From positions 1 through 5,292 of the forward strand of contig CAMBTF010000152.1 in the NCBI GenBank assembly GCA_945870545.1: a stretch of DNA of 5,292 nt, in the 5' to 3' direction. The stretch is from Akkermansia muciniphila (GTDB lineage: Bacteria; Verrucomicrobiota; Verrucomicrobiia; Verrucomicrobiales; Akkermansiaceae). The notes beneath the pieces were generated by a model. The model worked only from the letters and a program-made list of their open reading frames with translations. It was not told where the DNA came from and made no database searches. A program made the position numbers and the translations under genes. How positions within the stretch are numbered: position 1 is the first letter of the stretch; every line of letters begins with the position of its first letter. Shown one piece after another: positions 1-4,582 of the stretch.

Positions 1-290
1 GCGAGTTCCTCTTTCAGGGAGCCGACGGCGGTGACGGAAACCACCCAGCGCACATTCAGCGAACGCAGCGCCCAGATGTTCGCGCGGTGGTTGATTTCGC
101 TGGCGAGTAGCCGGTGCCCGATCCCATGGCGGGGTAGGAAAAACACGGTGCGCCCGGAAAGCCGGCCTTCGATGATGCGGTCGGACGGATCTCCGAAGGG
201 CGTTTTCATGTCATGGCGCTCGACGAGTTCGAGGGAATCGATTTCGTAAAGGCCGCTGCCTCCGATGATGGCGAGGGATGGTGGGTTCAT
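1..290 (-). CDS. mtnP: S-methyl-5'-thioadenosine phosphorylase, N-terminal part (cut by window edge)
   Basis: This is a partial gene: its start (ATG at 290-288) is in the window and it runs off base 1 after 96 codons. The family enzyme cleaves 5'-methylthioadenosine with phosphate to adenine and methylthioribose-1-phosphate, the first step of methionine salvage from polyamine synthesis, in the cytosol. Visible family motifs, in order, are the phosphate-binding turn IIGGSGLY (residues 8-15), TPFGDPSD (30-37), FLPRHGIGH (51-59), SEINHRANIWALRSL (64-78) and SVTAVGSLKEE (85-95). All sit at the positions expected in the MTAP/PNP family-2 fold, whose members are about 280-300 residues long, so roughly two thirds is missing. 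I prefer MTAP over purine nucleoside phosphorylase because of the overall pattern, but the substrate-deciding C-terminal residues are outside the window. The stop of the VF530 gene lies 18 bases upstream on the same strand, which suggests cotranscription. No Shine-Dalgarno sequence is visible. Confidence 0.9.
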   Translation of the reverse strand, partial: MNPPSLAIIGGSGLYEIDSLELVERHDMKTPFGDPSDRIIEGRLSGRTVFFLPRHGIGHRLLASEINHRANIWALRSLNVRWVVSVTAVGSLKEEL

Positions 291-308
291 GGTAGAGAAG
301 GGTTGAAT

Positions 309-542
309 CTAAAGTTCACGGCTCTGGCGTTCCAGCGTTTCGATGAAAAGCGCCTCCACCTTGTTCCGCGCCCACGGCGTCTTGCGCAGGAAGGTGAGGG
401 TGGATTTCACGGAAGGATCGGTCGCAAAGCAGCGGATGCGGATGCGGTCGGCAAGTTCGTCCCAGCCGTATTCCTCGACGAGGCGGGTGACGATAGTTTC
501 CAGGGTGTAGCCGTGGAGGGGGTCTTTGGGGTGGGAGTTCAT
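309..542 (-). CDS. VF530 family (DUF2132) small DNA-binding protein
   Basis: This is a complete 77-residue protein. Its central part, from [20 protein letters not shown] (residues 7-26) through [20 protein letters not shown] (36-55) to [15 protein letters not shown] (56-70), matches the conserved pattern of the VF530/DUF2132 family. Those are compact helical proteins annotated as DNA-binding from structure; the family's biological role is not established. The length is normal for the family, so the gene looks intact. It starts at the ATG at 542-540, with no clear Shine-Dalgarno sequence. It lies 18 bases upstream of mtnP on the same strand, and downstream of the mini-protein gene, from which it is separated by a 14-base tandem repeat. 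The three minus-strand genes could form one transcript, but nothing in the sequence links VF530 functionally to methionine salvage. The family call is confident; the function is not. Confidence 0.87.
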   Translation of the reverse strand: MNSHPKDPLHGYTLETIVTRLVEEYGWDELADRIRIRCFATDPSVKSTLTFLRKTPWARNKVEALFIETLERQSREL

Positions 543-556
543 GGAAGAAGTGCCGA

Positions 557-584
557 GTGATCAGTGGGCAGTGATCAGTGGGAG
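557..584. repeat. Two-copy 14-bp tandem repeat, GTGATCAGTGGG core
   Basis: Two adjacent 14-base units (557-570 and 571-584) share the 12-base core GTGATCAGTGGG and differ only in the last two bases (CA versus AG). They fill most of the 47-base gap between the exported mini-protein gene and the VF530 gene. Runs built from the same words (TGATCAGTGG and its complement CCACTGATCA) are, from memory, dispersed in intergenic regions of many unrelated bacteria, where they generate spurious peptides such as TDHCPLIT. Function is unknown. Confidence 0.7.
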
Positions 585-589
585 AAGGT

Positions 590-790
590 TCAGCGAAGCT
601 CGCGGATCTTGAGGTTGCGGAATTGGATGGGCGATCCTTCGGATTCGAGGCAGAGGTGACCGGTGCATGCGATGATCTGTTTCCCGTCATCGAACTTCCA
701 AGTGTCCTCCGAGCCGGTGATTTTCGCTGCGGGGATTTCGGCGTGGACGAGAAGCGAGAAGCAGAAATAGACGGGCAGCAGGTATTTCAT
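590..790 (-). CDS. Exported 66-residue mini-protein resembling the C-terminal end of DUF1080
   Basis: Residues 1-17 form a signal peptide: Lys at position 2, a hydrophobic core LLPVYFCFSLLV, and a VHA cleavage motif ahead of Glu18. The mature part would be about 49 residues. Its last segment, GHLCLESEGSPIQFRNLKIR (residues 45-64), resembles the closing beta strands of the DUF1080 (3-keto-disaccharide hydrolase / LamG-like) domain, where a pattern like GxIxLQxxGxPVxFRNIxIREL is usual. DUF1080 proteins are normally about 200 residues or more, so this is either a deletion remnant that kept its signal peptide and tail, or a genuine short secreted protein. Cys42 and Cys47 could form a disulfide. 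I saw no recognisable remnant of the missing body in the 200 bases upstream. It is codirectional with VF530 and mtnP. The reading frame is moderately supported by the signal peptide and the tail match; no enzymatic function is claimed. Confidence 0.6.
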   Translation of the reverse strand: MKYLLPVYFCFSLLVHAEIPAAKITGSEDTWKFDDGKQIIACTGHLCLESEGSPIQFRNLKIRELR

Positions 791-995
791 TCGTGGAAAC
801 TAGGGGGAAATGAAGGTGGGGCAATCCGATTTATCCCACCCGGCGCAGCCTTTTGAGTGCGGTGAGCATCAACGCTTTTGTATGCTTATGCGAGAAACAG
901 CTTTGATCGGGAAAGCACTTAAAGCACCGGTAATCAGGCCTGAGCGTGAACAAAAGCGGCGAATCATCGCACGCAGTCAAAAGCCCTGCAGCCCA
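791..995. other. Intergenic gap between trpC and the mini-protein gene
   Basis: No coding sequence or RNA gene is recognisable in these 205 bases. They contain a 6-bp inverted repeat GGTGGG (815-820) / CCCACC (835-840) with a 14-base loop and no T tract, and a short direct repeat AAAGCAC-TT-AAAGCAC near 914-929. No convincing terminator for trpC and no convincing promoter for the mini-protein gene could be picked out. Confidence 0.5.
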
Positions 996-1781
996 CTAAA
1001 TGGAAAGTTCCATGAAGGCCTCGACCGCCCTCGACGGATCATCGGCGCGCATCAGGGTCTCGCCGACGAGGATGGCGTTGGCTCCGGCTTGCAGGGCGCG
1101 GAGGGCGTCCTCGTGAGTCTTGATGCCGCTTTCAGAAACGAGGATCACATCGTCCGGCACCTCCTCGGCGAGGCGCTCGGTGGTGGCCATATCGACCACG
1201 AAGGTCTTGAGGTTGCGGTTGTTGATGCCGATCAGATCCGCGCCGAGATCGATGGCCCGCTCCATTTCCGGGAGGTCGTGGACTTCCACGAGGACATCGA
1301 GCTGGAAGGATTTCGCCTCGTCGTAAAGGCGGCGTAGCAGGTCGTCGTTGAGCGCGGCGACGATCAACAGGATGGCATCCGCTCCGGCGATCACCGCCTC
1401 GTGGATCTGCGTTTCGTGGATCGTGAAATCCTTGCGCAGCAGGGGGACGGTGGCGAACTCGGAGATTTTCGTGAGGTAGGAAAGCGAGCCCTGGAAATAT
1501 TTCTCATCGGTCAGGATGGAGAGGCAGGAAGCGCCGCCGTCGATGTAGCGCCCGGCCTGGCGGATGGGGTCGAAATCCGGATCGATGAGCCCCACGGAGG
1601 GCGAGGCCTTTTTCACCTCGGCAATGAGGCCGAGACGGGAGGGGCCGCAGTCGAGGGCGGCGCGGAAGCCCCGGAATTCGTCACGCTGGAGGGCGGCGGC
1701 GCGGAGCATGGCGGCGCGAGGCAGCAGGGCCTGCACCTCAAGGTGTTTCGTGGCGATGATTTCGGCGAGTTTGTCGGACAT
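996..1781 (-). CDS. trpC: Indole-3-glycerol-phosphate synthase
   Basis: This 261-residue cytosolic TIM-barrel enzyme closes 1-(2-carboxyphenylamino)-1-deoxyribulose-5-phosphate to indole-3-glycerol phosphate, with loss of CO2 and water, in tryptophan synthesis. The family signatures are present: GLIAEVKKASPSVGLI (residues 51-66) with the catalytic Glu55 and Lys57, PLLRKDFTI (113-121) with the general-acid Lys117, LVEVHD (164-169) with Glu166, GINNRNL (185-191) with Asn187, and LVSESGI (214-220) with Glu217 and Ser218. A C-terminal phosphate-binding AILVGETLM (236-244) completes the barrel. Length is typical for a stand-alone enzyme, with no fused TrpF domain. I chose the ATG at 1781-1779. The frame stays open to 2027, but that extension reads antisense through the tRNA-Gly gene and has no family similarity. 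No other trp gene is in the window, so it is not in a visible trp operon. No leader peptide rich in Trp codons was seen. Confidence 0.95.
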   Translation of the reverse strand: MSDKLAEIIATKHLEVQALLPRAAMLRAAALQRDEFRGFRAALDCGPSRLGLIAEVKKASPSVGLIDPDFDPIRQAGRYIDGGASCLSILTDEKYFQGSLSYLTKISEFATVPLLRKDFTIHETQIHEAVIAGADAILLIVAALNDDLLRRLYDEAKSFQLDVLVEVHDLPEMERAIDLGADLIGINNRNLKTFVVDMATTERLAEEVPDDVILVSESGIKTHEDALRALQAGANAILVGETLMRADDPSRAVEAFMELSI

Positions 1782-1804
1782 GGCGCGGGCGGGGATAGTT
1801 AGGT

Positions 1805-1834
1805 TCCACAGAGCGGGCTGTGGAGCAATTTTTT
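1805..1834 (+). terminator. Possible hairpin with T tract, between trpC and the tRNA gene
   Basis: On the plus strand TCCACAG (1805-1811) pairs perfectly with CTGTGGA (1818-1824) around a 6-base loop, followed after GCAA by six T residues (1829-1834). Read on plus it looks like a weak intrinsic terminator that would stop transcription antisense to trpC before it reaches the tRNA gene. Read on minus, the same hairpin would lie in the trpC leader, 24 bases ahead of the start codon. The sequence does not decide between these. Confidence 0.35.
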
Positions 1835-1906
1835 CCGCGAAATTTTGGCAAAATTCTCTTGATCGGTTCCGGCGGTAAGGTAACAAGTCCGCACGCGCAC
1901 AACGTC

Positions 1907-1981
1907 GCGGGCGTAGCTCAGTGGTAGAGCGCCACCTTGCCAAGGTGGATGTCGTGAGTTCGAATCTCATCGCCCGCTCCA
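1907..1981 (+). tRNA. tRNA-Gly (anticodon GCC)
   Basis: The full cloverleaf can be drawn by eye. The acceptor stem GCGGGCG (1907-1913) pairs with CGCCCGC (1971-1977). The D arm is GCTC-AGTGGTA-GAGC. The anticodon stem CCACC (1932-1936) pairs with GGTGG (1944-1948) around loop TTGCCAA, with anticodon GCC at 1939-1941, which reads GGC and GGU glycine codons. The T arm is GTGAG-TTCGAAT-CTCAT. The discriminator base is T1978 (U in the RNA), as in bacterial glycine tRNAs, and the 3' CCA is encoded (1979-1981). It is followed 7 bases later by an intrinsic terminator, so it is a single-tRNA transcription unit. No repeat of its 3' end that would mark an integrated element was seen in the window. Confidence 0.98.
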
Positions 1982-1987
1982 TTTTCC

Positions 1988-2013
1988 AACCACCGGTTTC
2001 CGGTGGTTTTTTT
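1988..2013 (+). terminator. Rho-independent terminator of the tRNA-Gly unit
   Basis: AACCACCGG (1988-1996) and CCGGTGGTT (2000-2008) form a perfect 9-bp stem around a three-T loop, followed by an uninterrupted T run ending at 2013. It begins 7 bases after the tRNA CCA end. This is a strong, textbook intrinsic terminator on the plus strand. Confidence 0.9.
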
Positions 2014-2042
2014 GTGGGGTGTGACACCAGAATTTAGAATTA

Positions 2043-2160
2043 TTGAACCGCAGATGGACGCAGATTCACGCAGATGGAAGAGAAGAGTGCAAAATCGCCG
2101 GTAGAATGACGCTTTTTTTATTTTCCTATCTGCGTCCATTAACGTCCATCTGCGGTTGAA
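2043..2160. repeat. 118-bp imperfect inverted-repeat element (CGCAGATGGACG family)
   Basis: The left arm (2043-2077) and the reverse complement of the right arm (2126-2160) align over 35 bases with 28 identities. The outer 18 bases differ at one position only (TTGAACCGCAGATGGACG versus TTCAACCGCAGATGGACG). Each arm is itself built of repeated words, GCAGAT and ACGCAGAT. The 48-base centre has no recognisable content and encodes no protein. The element lies entirely between the tRNA terminator and prmA. Sequences of this kind (CGCAGATxxACGCAGAT) are, from memory, common dispersed intergenic repeats in PVC and other genomes and yield spurious peptides such as NRRWTLMDAD and HLRESASICG. It could be a MITE/REP-like element; no transposase is present and no target-site duplication is evident. 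Confidence 0.8.
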
Positions 2161-2262
2161 TTCCTTGCCTTTACGACCGCCGATTTCGCAAACGTGGTCG
2201 TCCTTCCTGTTGAGGTGATAGGGCTTGCGATCAGGGGCGCGATGCGGCGATGTTTCCGGCCT

Positions 2263-3117
2263 ATGCATTTGTGGTCGAAACTTTCAGGGGCGAAATGGGC
2301 GGACGCGTGGGAGGAACGTTTCGCGGGGAATCCGAATTTCGTGATCGAGTATGTGAAGGGTGGGAAGTCGGTGCGACTCCAGGTTTACTGCGCCAGCAAG
2401 GCCGAGGCGGATGCGATTTTCTCCCAGTTCGGTGGATCGGTCAGGAAAATGAGGGACGCGGATTGGAACAAGACGCCGGAGCCGCCGAAGCCGCTGAAAG
2501 TGCGCGATGCCTTCCTGGTGACAGCGGAGACGGATGCGAAAAAGCTCGCCGCACTCCGCAAGGAACATGGCAAGCGCGAGATTATCGTGATCCCGCCGGA
2601 GATGGCATTCGGCACGGGAGACCACGCCACTACCTCGACCTGCATGCGGTTCCTGGTGGATATTTCCCGCGAGCGGAAAGGAACGCAATGGACGGTGGCC
2701 GATCTCGGGACAGGGACAGGCTTGCTCGCCATCGCGGCCGCCAAGCTCGGTGCCAGCGAGGTCTGGGGCTGCGATTTCGATCCCTTCGCCGTCGCGGTGG
2801 CGAAACGCAACACGGAGCGCAACGCCACGCCGGATGTGGTGATGGTCGAGCAGGATGTGCTCAAATGGAAGCCGCGCAAGAAAGGCTACGATGTGGTCTT
2901 GGCTAATCTTTTCTCCACCATCCTGATCGAGGCCTGGCCGGTCATCGCGAAATCGATGGGCAAGCGCTGCGATCTGGTCGTTTCCGGAATCTTGGCAACG
3001 CAGGCATGGGAAGTGTTCGAGGCCGCCGCGAAGCAGGGGATCGGATTCAAGAAAATTATCAGAAAAGGCAAATGGGTCACCGCACGGGGCGGGTGGTTCG
3101 ATGACATCAAGGGCTGA
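2263..3117 (+). CDS. prmA: Ribosomal protein L11 methyltransferase
   Basis: This 284-residue class I SAM-dependent methyltransferase would methylate ribosomal protein L11 in the cytosol. The N-terminal half (about residues 1-100) is the substrate-binding region, shorter and more divergent than in E. coli PrmA. The catalytic half shows the PrmA-specific stretch PPEMAFGTGDHATTSTCMRF (111-130), SAM motif I VADLGTGTGLLAIAAAKLGA (145-164), acidic motif II GCDFDPFAV (169-177), QDVL (197-200) and the motif IV equivalent VVLANLFSTIL (211-221). The ATG at 2263 gives an N-terminus MHLWSKLSGAKWADAW like other short PrmA proteins as I recall them. An in-frame ATG at 2242 preceded by AGGGG (2233-2237) would add seven residues and cannot be excluded. 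The open frame further upstream has no family support. The gene ends 8 bases from the stop of the convergent minus-strand gene, with no terminator visible between them. The enzyme class is certain; the L11 substrate is by family. Confidence 0.92.
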   Translation: MHLWSKLSGAKWADAWEERFAGNPNFVIEYVKGGKSVRLQVYCASKAEADAIFSQFGGSVRKMRDADWNKTPEPPKPLKVRDAFLVTAETDAKKLAALRKEHGKREIIVIPPEMAFGTGDHATTSTCMRFLVDISRERKGTQWTVADLGTGTGLLAIAAAKLGASEVWGCDFDPFAVAVAKRNTERNATPDVVMVEQDVLKWKPRKKGYDVVLANLFSTILIEAWPVIAKSMGKRCDLVVSGILATQAWEVFEAAAKQGIGFKKIIRKGKWVTARGGWFDDIKG

Positions 3118-3125
3118 AGGATCCA

Positions 3126-3653
3126 TCAAAAAATCCCGAGATCGAAGCCTCCAGCACTAGGCCCATCGAAGTGACGCGCCACAAAATCCCGCCACACCTC
3201 GCGGCTTTCTGGTGAGAGAGTAGCGGTGATTTTCGCTACGCAATCCGAACACATCAGCAAGGGAAGCGCCCCCTCTATGAACGATCCGTCTTGGCGAAAT
3301 TGCGCGGAGATCGCGAAACCGTCGGGTAGGAAACTCGGGATCTGGCAGGCCACGCAACGGTCGAGCCGCTTCTCTGGATTTTCCAGCGCCATCCAATCGA
3401 GCATCCTTTGCTCCCAGTCGATCTCGTTTTCCAGAAACGCGCGGATCGCCGCTTTCGATTCCTCGCTGAATTTCCCGGAAACCTCGTCGCGGCATTCCTC
3501 GCAGACGGCGTATTCCATCACGCACTCTTCGCGGTGGTAGTGCTTATTCACGACCCACGTCTCGGAAAACTCCAGCGGATGGGTACAGACCTTGCAGGTG
3601 TCGAAGGGCGCATCGGTCTCCACGGACTCGAACCATTTCATCAGCTCCGGCAT
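3126..3653 (-). CDS. Hypothetical protein with two duplicated Cys4 (CxxC...CxxC) modules
   Basis: I do not recognise this 175-residue protein as a named family. It holds two copies of one module. Copy 1 has CKVC (20-23) and CEEC (51-54), then FSEESKAAIRAFL (62-74). Copy 2 has CVAC (100-103) and CSDC (135-138), then LSPESREVWRDFV (146-158). The distance from the second CxxC to the S-x-E-S-(K/R) helix is identical in both copies, which points to internal duplication. Each module resembles a zinc ribbon or treble-clef site followed by an amphipathic helix. Copy 1 also carries His38, His40 and Cys44 between its pairs; copy 2 does not. There is no signal peptide or membrane segment, so it is probably cytosolic with two structural zinc ions. 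The start is the ATG at 3653-3651. It lies 46 bases downstream of the possible 30-residue ORF that follows hicB, on the same strand, and is convergent with prmA. Function is unknown. Confidence 0.8.
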   Translation of the reverse strand: MPELMKWFESVETDAPFDTCKVCTHPLEFSETWVVNKHYHREECVMEYAVCEECRDEVSGKFSEESKAAIRAFLENEIDWEQRMLDWMALENPEKRLDRCVACQIPSFLPDGFAISAQFRQDGSFIEGALPLLMCSDCVAKITATLSPESREVWRDFVARHFDGPSAGGFDLGIF

Positions 3654-3699
3654 GGCGGTAGGGTAGGGGATGCGCCGCCGGATGGCAACCGGTCTATGG

Positions 3700-3792
3700 T
3701 TACGGAGGCTCTTCGATCAGTCCGCGGATTTCCTGCCACTTCGCTAAGGAGCGTTTCAGGTGATCCTCGGGCGCACCGGGCTTACATTTCAC
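3700..3792 (-). CDS. Possible 30-residue ORF overlapping the hicB stop
   Basis: A GTG at 3792-3790 overlaps the hicB stop codon in a GTGA arrangement and opens a frame that ends at TAA (3702-3700). The product would be a 30-residue charged peptide with a plausible amphipathic helix, HLKRSLAKWQEIRGLI (residues 11-26). A GGAG lies directly at the overlap but too close to act as a normal ribosome binding site. The 4-base overlap copies the hicA-hicB junction and would allow translational coupling. I recognise no family. It could be chance, or the surviving tail of a longer deleted gene. Support is weak. Confidence 0.25.
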   Translation of the reverse strand: MKCKPGAPEDHLKRSLAKWQEIRGLIEEPP

Positions 3793-4214
3793 TCCATAAC
3801 CTCGCAAACGGCTTTGGGATTGGTGGCGGCGACCTTGAGAAGTGTCCGGGCGGCTCCGCTCGGGCGGCTGACGTGTTGCTCCCACTTGTGAAGGGTGCGA
3901 ACGCTCACGCCCATGAGGCTGGCGAACTTCGTTTGGCTGATGCCCATAGCGCTGCGGATCGCGGCCGGATCGGGATTCGCGGAGTGGATATGACGGGCGG
4001 GAGGTGTCTCGCCTTTAGCGACTAGGTAAGCCACCAGATCCTCGGCGATGTCCTTGAGCTGCGCGACGACCTCCTCCGGAGTATCGCCATGGCAGCAATC
4101 GCCGACAAGTCCGGGAACCGAGCCGACAAAAGCCTGATCCTCATCGCTCCAACGGACACTGAGAGAGTATTGTCGCGCAAGGCGGTTTGGTTCAGATGGA
4201 GATGGCTTTTTCAT
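3789..4214 (-). CDS. hicB: HicB antitoxin with C-terminal HigA/NadS-like helix-turn-helix
   Basis: This 141-residue protein is expected to bind and neutralise HicA and to repress the hicAB promoter. Residues about 15-68 form the HicB partial RNase-H-like domain: YSLSVRWSDEDQAFVGSVPG (16-35), GDCCHGDTPEEVVAQLKDIA (38-57), then a helix ending near GETPP. Residues about 82-140 form an Xre/Cro-type helix-turn-helix, GISQTKFASLMGVSVRTLHK (91-110), followed by WEQHVSRPSGAARTLLKVAA (111-130). That last stretch strongly resembles the DNA-binding tail of HigA/NadS antitoxins. The protein has the two-domain layout of repressor-type HicB proteins and looks intact. Its ATG overlaps the hicA stop in ATGA (4214-4211), so the two are translationally coupled, toxin gene first, as is usual for hicAB. 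No Shine-Dalgarno sequence is visible. Family and role are confident; DNA target specificity is inferred. Confidence 0.9.
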   Translation of the reverse strand: MKKPSPSEPNRLARQYSLSVRWSDEDQAFVGSVPGLVGDCCHGDTPEEVVAQLKDIAEDLVAYLVAKGETPPARHIHSANPDPAAIRSAMGISQTKFASLMGVSVRTLHKWEQHVSRPSGAARTLLKVAATNPKAVCEVME

Positions 4215-4411
4215 GGTTGGGATTCGTTGATTTTGTCCGCGATGTGGCGTTCCAGATAAGGTTTGGCGTCATCGCCGTCTTGTCCGGGGATAATGGCGGG
4301 GATTTTCACGGAGGGATGGGCGAATTTCCGATGACTTCCCTTGCCTCCGGGCACGTGCTTGAAACCCGCTTTCCGGAGGTCTTTGAGAAGATCGCGGATT
4401 TTCCGTGGCAC
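4211..4411 (-). CDS. hicA: HicA toxin, mRNA interferase
   Basis: This 66-residue protein is a HicA-type ribosome-independent mRNA interferase with a dsRBD-like fold, which cleaves RNA when not held by HicB. The family pattern is clear: RKIRDLLKDLRKAGFKHV (residues 3-20) is the first helix and turn, GGKGSHRKFAHPS (22-34) carries the presumed catalytic His27, and KIPAIIPG (36-43) followed by LERHIADKI (53-61) is the strand and last helix. Length is normal, and nothing suggests inactivation. The start is a GTG at 4411-4409. It is the only usable start, because an in-frame TAG lies at 4429-4427 and no ATG, GTG or TTG occurs between, and family alignment demands this N-terminus. It overlaps hicB by 4 bases. 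A promoter with a -10 box ending 7 bases before the GTG lies immediately upstream. Confidence 0.9.
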   Translation of the reverse strand: MPRKIRDLLKDLRKAGFKHVPGGKGSHRKFAHPSVKIPAIIPGQDGDDAKPYLERHIADKINESQP

Positions 4412-4418
4412 ACGCGGA

Positions 4419-4446
4419 ACTATACCCTAAATGGGCAGTGTGGCAA
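4419..4446 (-). promoter_or_regulatory. hicAB promoter (sigma70-type -35/-10)
   Basis: On the minus strand TTGCCA (complement of 4441-4446; 5 of 6 to TTGACA) and TATAGT (complement of 4419-4424; 5 of 6 to TATAAT) are separated by 16 bases. A start site 6-8 bases beyond the -10 box would fall at about 4411-4413, on or next to the hicA GTG. The match and placement are good for a by-eye call, but the start site is inferred. Confidence 0.6.
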
Positions 4447-4449
4447 TCG

Positions 4450-4465
4450 GATTCCTTGAGGAATC
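4450..4465. promoter_or_regulatory. Palindromic operator candidate upstream of hicAB
   Basis: GATTCCT (4450-4456) and AGGAATC (4459-4465) form a perfect 7-bp inverted repeat around a 2-base centre. It begins 3 bases beyond the -35 box of the hicAB promoter. A dyad of this size beside a toxin-antitoxin promoter is the expected form of a site for a dimeric helix-turn-helix antitoxin, so HicB autoregulation is the natural inference. It is too short and lacks a U tract to be a good terminator. Confidence 0.5.
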
Positions 4466-4582
4466 TCAAAAAGGAACCCGGCATGTGATGCGCCCTGTCG
4501 TTTCCATCGGCGGGCGGCAGGTAGATAAAGCCCACCGCCGGAAGGAATTGCCGAATGACCTTTGCCTGTTAGCTTGGGGCGC

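Noticed and set aside
557..584. CRISPR-like array
   Set aside because: Two adjacent 14-base units without spacers are a tandem repeat, not a CRISPR.
815..840. GGTGGG/CCCACC hairpin as a trpC terminator
   Set aside because: The stem is 6 bp with a 14-base loop and no T tract on the minus strand, and it lies about 160 bases past the trpC stop.
810..1337. 175-residue plus-strand frame opposite trpC
   Set aside because: A shadow of the trpC coding strand in GC-rich DNA; no domain, and it conflicts with a certain gene.
1859..1886. tRNA promoter TTGATC-16-TAACAA
   Set aside because: It is in the right place, but the -10 box matches only about half of the consensus; too weak to list as a feature.
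1782..2027. N-terminal extension of trpC (open frame to 2027)
   Set aside because: The extension reads antisense through the tRNA-Gly gene and its terminator, producing the familiar tRNA-shadow peptide (MRFELTTSTLARWRSTTELR); family length fits the ATG at 1781.
1907..2160. Integrated mobile island at the tRNA-Gly 3' end
   Set aside because: No integrase and no second copy of the tRNA 3' end were found; the terminator directly after the tRNA looks native.
1918..2268. 116-residue minus-strand frame
   Set aside because: It runs over the inverted-repeat element and the tRNA gene and yields repeat-derived and tRNA-antisense peptides; no protein family is seen.
2284..3129. 281-residue minus-strand frame opposite prmA
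   Set aside because: Antisense shadow of prmA, rich in Arg, His and Pro with no recognisable motif.
3110..3140. Bidirectional terminator between prmA and the Cys4 gene
   Set aside because: Only a 4-bp GGAT/ATCC pairing around CCATCAAAAA is available; too weak.
3408..4025. 205-residue plus-strand frame spanning the Cys4 gene and hicB
   Set aside because: It crosses two minus-strand genes and the gap between them and has low-complexity shadow composition.
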